Shown here piece after piece: positions 60,112 to 64,000 of a DNA stretch of 64,000 nt. The notes under the pieces were generated by a model. It was not told where the DNA came from, did no database searches, and was given only the letters and a program-made list of their open reading frames with translations. The stretch is from Roseburia hominis (lineage in GTDB: Bacteria > Bacillota > Clostridia > Lachnospirales > Lachnospiraceae), in NCBI GenBank assembly GCA_040702975.1, contig CP159990.1, positions 3,844,001-3,908,000 of the forward strand, in the 5' to 3' direction. The position numbers and the translations under genes were made by a program. Positions within the stretch are counted from its first letter, which is position 1; each line of letters begins with the position of its first letter.

Positions 60112-60591
60112 TCACAGATACTGAATCTCGAAATTTGTATCTCCGTTCTCGTCCATCTCCATGATGATAAAACTGCCTTTCCGCCCCTGCTGCCTGGGAT
60201 AGGACAAACTTCCCGGATTCAACACCGTCATACCATCCACTTCTTCCAGAAACGGTTTGTGGGTATGCCCGTACATGACAATATCTGCCCCACGCGCTTT
60301 TCCTTCCTCTATGAGACGCTCCGGCCCCAGGGAAACATAATAATAATGCCCGTGAGTCATAAATGCTTTTTTCTTTCCGAACCGTATCTCCATTTCTTTC
60401 GGAAGATCGCTGAAAAAGTCATTATTTCCCGCCAGGATATATGCGGGACAATGACAGATTGATTCAATAAAGAACTCGCCGCCTTCTGTGTCCCCCAAAT
60501 GCACCAAACAATCGATTTTTCCTGCTTTTTCCAGCGCCAGTTCCAGTCCTGCGTGCCTTCCGTGCGTGTCGCTTACAATTAATATTCGCAT
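60112..60591 (-). CDS. YfcE-family metallophosphoesterase
   Basis: 159 residues. Metal ligands are in VSDTHGR (7-13), LGDTEG, AGNNDF, THGHYYY and YGHTHKP. Family enzymes hydrolyse phosphodiesters with Mn or Mg; the natural substrate is not settled. It overlaps the rdgB end by 13 bases, so both are in one transcript. Confidence 0.93.
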   Translation of the reverse strand: MRILIVSDTHGRHAGLELALEKAGKIDCLVHLGDTEGGEFFIESICHCPAYILAGNNDFFSDLPKEMEIRFGKKKAFMTHGHYYYVSLGPERLIEEGKARGADIVMYGHTHKPFLEEVDGMTVLNPGSLSYPRQQGRKGSFIIMEMDENGDTNFEIQYL

Positions 60592-61193
60592 ATCCGTCTC
60601 TCCATTATCTTGCGCATCATCCGAAGCCCCTGTCCTCTGTGACTCAGTTCATTTTTCTTTTCCGGCGAAAGCTGTGCCGAAGTACAGCCATATTCCGGAA
60701 GGTAAAAAATAGGATCGTAACCAAAACCATTTTCGCCTGCCTGCTCATAGGCAAGACGGCCTTCCATCGTTCCCCTCACCACTTCCTTATGTCCGTCCGG
60801 AAATACAGCCGCAATCGCACATACGAATCTTGCGGTCCTTAATTCATCCGGAACCCCTTTCATGCGGGACAACAGAAGACTGTTTTTAATATCATAGGAA
60901 GTCTCCGTACCTGCGTAGCGTGCAGAATAGATTCCCGGTTCCTTATTTAAATAATCTATCTCCAGACCGGAATCATCTGCCAGAACAATGGCGTCCATGG
61001 CCTTTACCTCCGGCAGGGCAGCAATTGCCGATGCCTTGATCATGGCATTCTCCTCGAAGGTTGTCCCATCTTCCACCACGTCAATCTCGATCCCTGCTTC
61101 CTTCATGGAGAGGATCTCCATTCCCAGATCCGCAAGAATCATACGAATCTCGACCATTTTATTCTTATTTCCGGTCGCAAAAATAATTTTCAT
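60579..61193 (-). CDS. rdgB: Non-canonical purine NTP pyrophosphatase (RdgB/HAM1)
   Basis: 204 residues. N-terminal substrate motif FATGNKNKMVEI, catalytic VLADDSGLEIDYLNKEPGIYSARYAG, and C-terminal FGYDPIFYLPEYG and LSHRGQ. It removes dITP, XTP and similar nucleotides from the pool. Next to the phosphoesterase, a common pairing in Clostridia. Confidence 0.96.
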   Translation of the reverse strand: MKIIFATGNKNKMVEIRMILADLGMEILSMKEAGIEIDVVEDGTTFEENAMIKASAIAALPEVKAMDAIVLADDSGLEIDYLNKEPGIYSARYAGTETSYDIKNSLLLSRMKGVPDELRTARFVCAIAAVFPDGHKEVVRGTMEGRLAYEQAGENGFGYDPIFYLPEYGCTSAQLSPEKKNELSHRGQGLRMMRKIMERRICEY

Positions 61194-61225
61194 AATCTAT
61201 GCCTCTTTTCTTCCGAATCACACGA

Positions 61226-62374
61226 TCATTTACTCCGTTTTGGCGGCTTGGGTCCTAAAAACTGATAGAAATAGGTCTTCAGCATTCCGTTATAAATCTT
61301 TCTGTTCTTATCCGCTTTGCGCCCAAAATACCGCTCAGCATCTTCATAACTGGTAATCATATATGCAGACCACGAATCCAGCTTCTTAAAGCTGTCCCCG
61401 AATTCCCTGTACAGCTCCGGCAGATTCCTTTTTTCCTCCAGACGCTCACCGTAGGGCGGATTCGTAATCACAAATCCATATTTTTTCGGATGCCGCAAAT
61501 CCTTCACTGCCCGCTCCTGAAAATGAATCAGGTGATCTACTCCGGCATCCCGTGCATTCTGTCTGGCGGCCTTGATGGCCTCTCCGTCTATATCATATCC
61601 CTGGATATCGACTTCTACGTTCAAATCGACCGCTTCCTGCGCCTCATCCACCGCATCGTACCAGGCTTTTTTGGGAATCAGATTGCTCCACCCCTCAGCG
61701 GTAAAAGAGCGATTCATGCCCGGCGCTATATTAGCCGCCATCATAGCCGCCTCAATCGGAAATGTTCCGCTTCCGCAAAACGGATCCACCAGAATCCTGT
61801 CTTTTCTCCAGGGGGTAAGCATGATAAGCGCTGCTGCAAGCGTCTCCGTGATCGGTGCCTTTACCGTCATCTGCCGGTATCCCCGCTTATGCAGCGACAC
61901 GCCGGACGTGTCCAGACCTATGGTCACGATATCCTTCATAATAAATACCCGAAGCGGATATGCCGCCCCGTCCTCCGGAAAATGTTCCAGGCCGTATTTC
62001 ATTTTCAGCCGCTCTACCATGGCTTTTTTCATGATAGACTGAATATCAGAAGGACTGAATAATTTACTTTTTACAGACGCCGCTTTGGCGACCCAAAAGC
62101 GTCCGTCTTTCGGAATATAATCTTCCCACGGAAGCGCCTTTGTTCCCTCAAACAATTCATCAAATGTCTCCGCCCGGAAAGCTGCAACTTTCAAAAGAAC
62201 TCTCTCCGCCGTTCTGAGAAATACATTGGCATCGCAGATCGCCCTTGCATCTCCCCAGAAGCTGACCTTGCCGTCCTCTACCGCGGAAATCTCATATCCC
62301 AGCTCCTGTACTTCCCTTTTGAGTACCGCTTCCATGCCAAAATGACAGGGCGCAATGAGTTCCATTTTTTCCAT
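61226..62374 (-). CDS. THUMP-domain class I SAM-dependent RNA methyltransferase (RlmL/YpsC-like)
   Basis: 382 residues. N-terminal ferredoxin-like and THUMP domains (about 1-160), then a Rossmann methyltransferase domain with DPFCGSGTFPIEAA (SAM site) and the catalytic NPPYGERL. Relatives methylate 23S rRNA guanine N2. The exact site is not determined. Own promoter upstream; rdgB follows 32 bases later. Confidence 0.92.
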   Translation of the reverse strand: MEKMELIAPCHFGMEAVLKREVQELGYEISAVEDGKVSFWGDARAICDANVFLRTAERVLLKVAAFRAETFDELFEGTKALPWEDYIPKDGRFWVAKAASVKSKLFSPSDIQSIMKKAMVERLKMKYGLEHFPEDGAAYPLRVFIMKDIVTIGLDTSGVSLHKRGYRQMTVKAPITETLAAALIMLTPWRKDRILVDPFCGSGTFPIEAAMMAANIAPGMNRSFTAEGWSNLIPKKAWYDAVDEAQEAVDLNVEVDIQGYDIDGEAIKAARQNARDAGVDHLIHFQERAVKDLRHPKKYGFVITNPPYGERLEEKRNLPELYREFGDSFKKLDSWSAYMITSYEDAERYFGRKADKNRKIYNGMLKTYFYQFLGPKPPKRSK

Positions 62375-62420
62375 GTTGTTCCTCCCTTTAGCGGAATCAT
62401 CTGTAAATCCGCCTTTCTAT

Positions 62421-62450
62421 ATATTACGGGTATTCGCCCTCATTTGTCAA
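62421..62450 (-). promoter_or_regulatory. Promoter of the RNA methyltransferase gene
   Basis: TTGACA (62450-62445), 18 bases, TAATAT (62426-62421), 47 bases before the start. Confidence 0.75.
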
Positions 62451-62479
62451 CACTTCGATAAATTTCCTATGAAACAAAA

Positions 62480-62518
62480 GAAATGACCCTTCCTCACCGG
62501 AAGAGCCATCTCCTTTTT
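62480..62518 (-). terminator. Terminator of the Asn-rich protein gene
   Basis: GGCTCTTCC and GGAAGGGTC pair with G-U positions on the minus strand and are followed by ATTTCTTTTGTTTC. Confidence 0.6.
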
Positions 62519-62567
62519 CGCCGCACTCGGTCGAAATCTTTAGCATTCTTCTTGCATTCTACAATTT

Positions 62568-62783
62568 CTAGTAATCACTGCTATCAAAGCTGTTCTTAGA
62601 AGTTGTTGCATTCTTGTTCTGGCCTGACGCATTCTTGTTGGAAGCGTTGCGGTTGCTCTCGTTGGTCGTGTTCTTGTTAGACGCATTCTTGTTAGATGCA
62701 TTACGGTTGTTTTCATTACCATAAGAAGAGTATGCGTTCTTGTTTGTGCTGTTGTTGTCTGTTGCATTATTGTTCTTTGCCAT
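62568..62783 (-). CDS. Asn-rich low-complexity small protein, probably a spore protein
   Basis: 71 residues from ATG at 62783, with AGGAGG 8 bases upstream. Nearly half the residues are Asn, with NASNKNASNKN-type repeats plus Lys, Ser and Thr; no hydrophobic core. Low-complexity composition recalls gamma-type small acid-soluble spore proteins. The upstream promoter resembles a forespore promoter. No family is assigned with certainty. Confidence 0.75.
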   Translation of the reverse strand: MAKNNNATDNNSTNKNAYSSYGNENNRNASNKNASNKNTTNESNRNASNKNASGQNKNATTSKNSFDSSDY

Positions 62784-62840
62784 TTGATTTTCCTCCTGAC
62801 ACATTTTACTCTGTCCGAACATCTTGATCCGGTACAAGCA

Positions 62841-62870
62841 TAGTATCTTTCAAAACAACAATTTTATACA
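62841..62870 (-). promoter_or_regulatory. Forespore-type (sigma F/G) promoter of the Asn-rich gene
   Basis: TGTATA (62870-62865), 17 bases, GATACTA (62847-62841) on the minus strand. The -10 differs by one base from CATACTA and the -35 fits GHATR. No vegetative promoter is seen nearby. Confidence 0.6.
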
Positions 62871-63124
62871 CAAATTTCAAATTTCTAAATCATCTTCTTT
62901 ACAAAAGAATCTATATTTGGTAACTAATAAACAAAAACTTCAGGAACTTCACATTTTGTTAAGATTTTTCTATTTTTAACTTGATTTTTTTTCCAGATTA
63001 TATTATACTTATCTTCGTAGAAAGGACACTTTCTACAACCCCTTATTAATTATTTATACTCCCCTCAAACGCTCGGTAGCTCCCCTACCGGGCGTTTAAC
63101 GTTCGCGCAGGCAACGAACGGGAC

Positions 63125-63190
63125 AAGAATAGAAAAGGAAGGGCGTCGGGAGATGCTTGCATATCCCTGCGTCCTTCCTTTTCTATTCTT
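63125..63190. repeat. Perfect 18-bp inverted repeat between the Asn-rich and DUF1700 genes
   Basis: 63125-63142 and 63173-63190 are exact reverse complements (AAGAATAGAAAAGGAAGG and CCTTCCTTTTCTATTCTT) with a 30-base loop. No T-run follows in either direction. Around it lie GC-rich short repeats; the 62871-63313 stretch has no gene. Confidence 0.85.
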
Positions 63191-63313
63191 AGCGTGCGAC
63201 TGCACGCGACTGAGCAGCTTTGCTGCGAGGTTCCGCGGACTACCCTCCCCAGCTCTCTCTCCATCACACAACCGAGCAACTTTCACTGCAAATTCCCGCG
63301 TATTCCTCTTCCC

Positions 63314-63769
63314 CTACCTTCGTCTCCCCGAAATCATTCTCACAATAATCACCACCACCAGCACCGGAACCAAAATCGGTGCCACCAGTGAAATAATCCC
63401 GGTAATGACAGAAAATATCACAAAAATAATCCCGACCACACACAAAATCCCGAGCAGCCGTTTCCACCAGCTATCGAACGCAAACACTCTCACATGTCCC
63501 GGTCCGGCCTCCTGGCCTGTATATCCGCGCCTCTCCGCCTCATACTCCGCTCCATCATATGTCTGACTCTGCTCCTTAATATCTATGATCGTCTTCGCGA
63601 TCAGCCACGGATCGCCCAACTCCTCAAGGACCTCCTGCTCACTTCTCCCTTTTGCCATCTCATCGGCAATATATTGATGATAATAATTCACATTCTCATT
63701 CACGACCGCAGATGACACATTTCCATCTAATGCCTGTCTTAACTTCTCCAGAAATTCTACTCTATTCAT
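63314..63769 (-). CDS. DUF1700/HAAS domain membrane protein
   Basis: 151 residues. The N-terminal soluble helical domain MNRVEFLEKLRQALDG to EQEVLEELGDPWLIAKTI is the DUF1700 signature; two hydrophobic helices follow at about 103-146. Family members are usually encoded after a PadR-type regulator and tune envelope or signalling systems. No PadR gene is recognised directly upstream. AAGGAG lies 9 bases before the ATG. Confidence 0.87.
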   Translation of the reverse strand: MNRVEFLEKLRQALDGNVSSAVVNENVNYYHQYIADEMAKGRSEQEVLEELGDPWLIAKTIIDIKEQSQTYDGAEYEAERRGYTGQEAGPGHVRVFAFDSWWKRLLGILCVVGIIFVIFSVITGIISLVAPILVPVLVVVIIVRMISGRRR

Positions 63770-63889
63770 TGACTGCTTCTCCTTCTTCCACAGACATAAA
63801 AATGTCTTCCTCAGGCCGCACTAGCGACACTTTCCTATACCTTGTGAAACGGCCGAATGGCCATACGGTGTGCCCTTGGGTATAAAATA

Positions 63890-63950
63890 TAAAACCTTAG
63901 GCTTAGAGTAGCACAAAAATGTGCGAATTCCAAGTCTAAGGTCTTAAATT
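63890..63950 (-). terminator. Terminator of the gene entering from the right edge
   Basis: ACCTTAG-CTT pairs with AAG-CTAAGGT around a loop that itself contains GCACA / TGTGC, followed on minus by TTTTATATTTTA. The 63770-63889 stretch shows no gene. Confidence 0.65.
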
Positions 63951-63975
63951 TCTATTAGGATTTCCTATGATTTTT

Positions 63976-64000
63976 CTAAACTTCAAACAGCAGGTCGCCG
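63976..64000 (-). CDS. C-terminal end of an unidentified gene (partial)
   Basis: The minus strand at the right edge reads GDLLFEV and a TAG at 63978-63976, followed 25 bases later by the terminator above. Too short to identify. Confidence 0.35.

Noticed and set aside
63780..63885. Minus-strand frame ending MSVEEGEAVNE before the DUF1700 gene
   Set aside because: No start codon with ribosome site, opens just after a terminator; not recognisable as the PadR partner.

Overview
This 64 kb window comes from the chromosome of a low-to-mid GC, spore-forming anaerobe of the Clostridia, most likely a gut Lachnospiraceae. The assignment rests on the rpmG-secE-nusG-rplKAJL-rpoBC order, strong AGGAGG ribosome sites, an L10 leader, a DUF5058/amidohydrolase transport unit, DUF1667 glycerol oxidation proteins and the family-level look of nearly every protein. 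No species is claimed. Most housekeeping genes lie on the minus strand.

Layout. 1-3.2 kb: oligopeptide ABC transporter (oppA, oppB, partial oppC). 3.4-5.7 kb: GH127 beta-L-arabinofuranosidase. 5.9-17.7 kb: rpoC, rpoB, rplL, rplJ, rplA, rplK, nusG, secE, rpmG, with a 108-bp tandem duplication between rplK and rplA. 17.9-24.1 kb: a MATE pump, then a PucR regulator, an M20 amidohydrolase and two membrane proteins (one DUF5058). 24.4-27.2 kb: a DnaJ-like protein, Hsp20 and a YitT protein. 27.3-38.5 kb: glycerol metabolism (DUF1667, FAD oxidoreductase, GlpA-like, glpF, glpK, TetR on minus; dhaK, dhaL, dhaM on plus), interrupted by an AhpF-N-like protein, ahpC and a six-cysteine repeat peptide. 56-64 kb: a deleted MATE gene, a UvrA-like ATPase, a six-tRNA operon, a metallophosphoesterase, rdgB, an RNA methyltransferase, an Asn-rich small protein behind a sporulation-type promoter, and a DUF1700 protein.

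The most striking region is 38.5-53 kb. Five genes there carry an in-frame UGA that is not their real end. Each can be read on as selenocysteine: a MerB-like lyase (C-U), a substrate-binding protein (C-U), a thioredoxin-like protein (C-A-U-C), an ABC permease (U inside a membrane segment) and a small protein ending C-U-stop. A hairpin lies 10 to 19 bases after each UGA. With a DsrE protein, an ABC ATPase, a CSCG permease, a heavy-metal-associated protein and a DUF3343 protein this matches what I recall as the SAO (selenocysteine-assisted organometal) system: saoT-E-B-A-L-D on minus, saoP divergent on plus, saoC about 8 kb away. Between saoP and saoC lie a LysR regulator, a second substrate-binding lipoprotein rich in Cys-Cys pairs, a decayed molybdopterin oxidoreductase, an IS110 transposase and a divergent two-component system. 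Two 2-hydroxyacyl-CoA dehydratase-family proteins follow saoC. A standard gene caller would truncate all five selenoprotein genes.

Other structure not explained by genes: a dispersed hairpin-plus-tail repeat (four same-orientation copies with a compensatory base change), a probable small RNA near 34.05 kb, and a leader of ahpC with a long hairpin, a direct repeat and a coupled short ORF.
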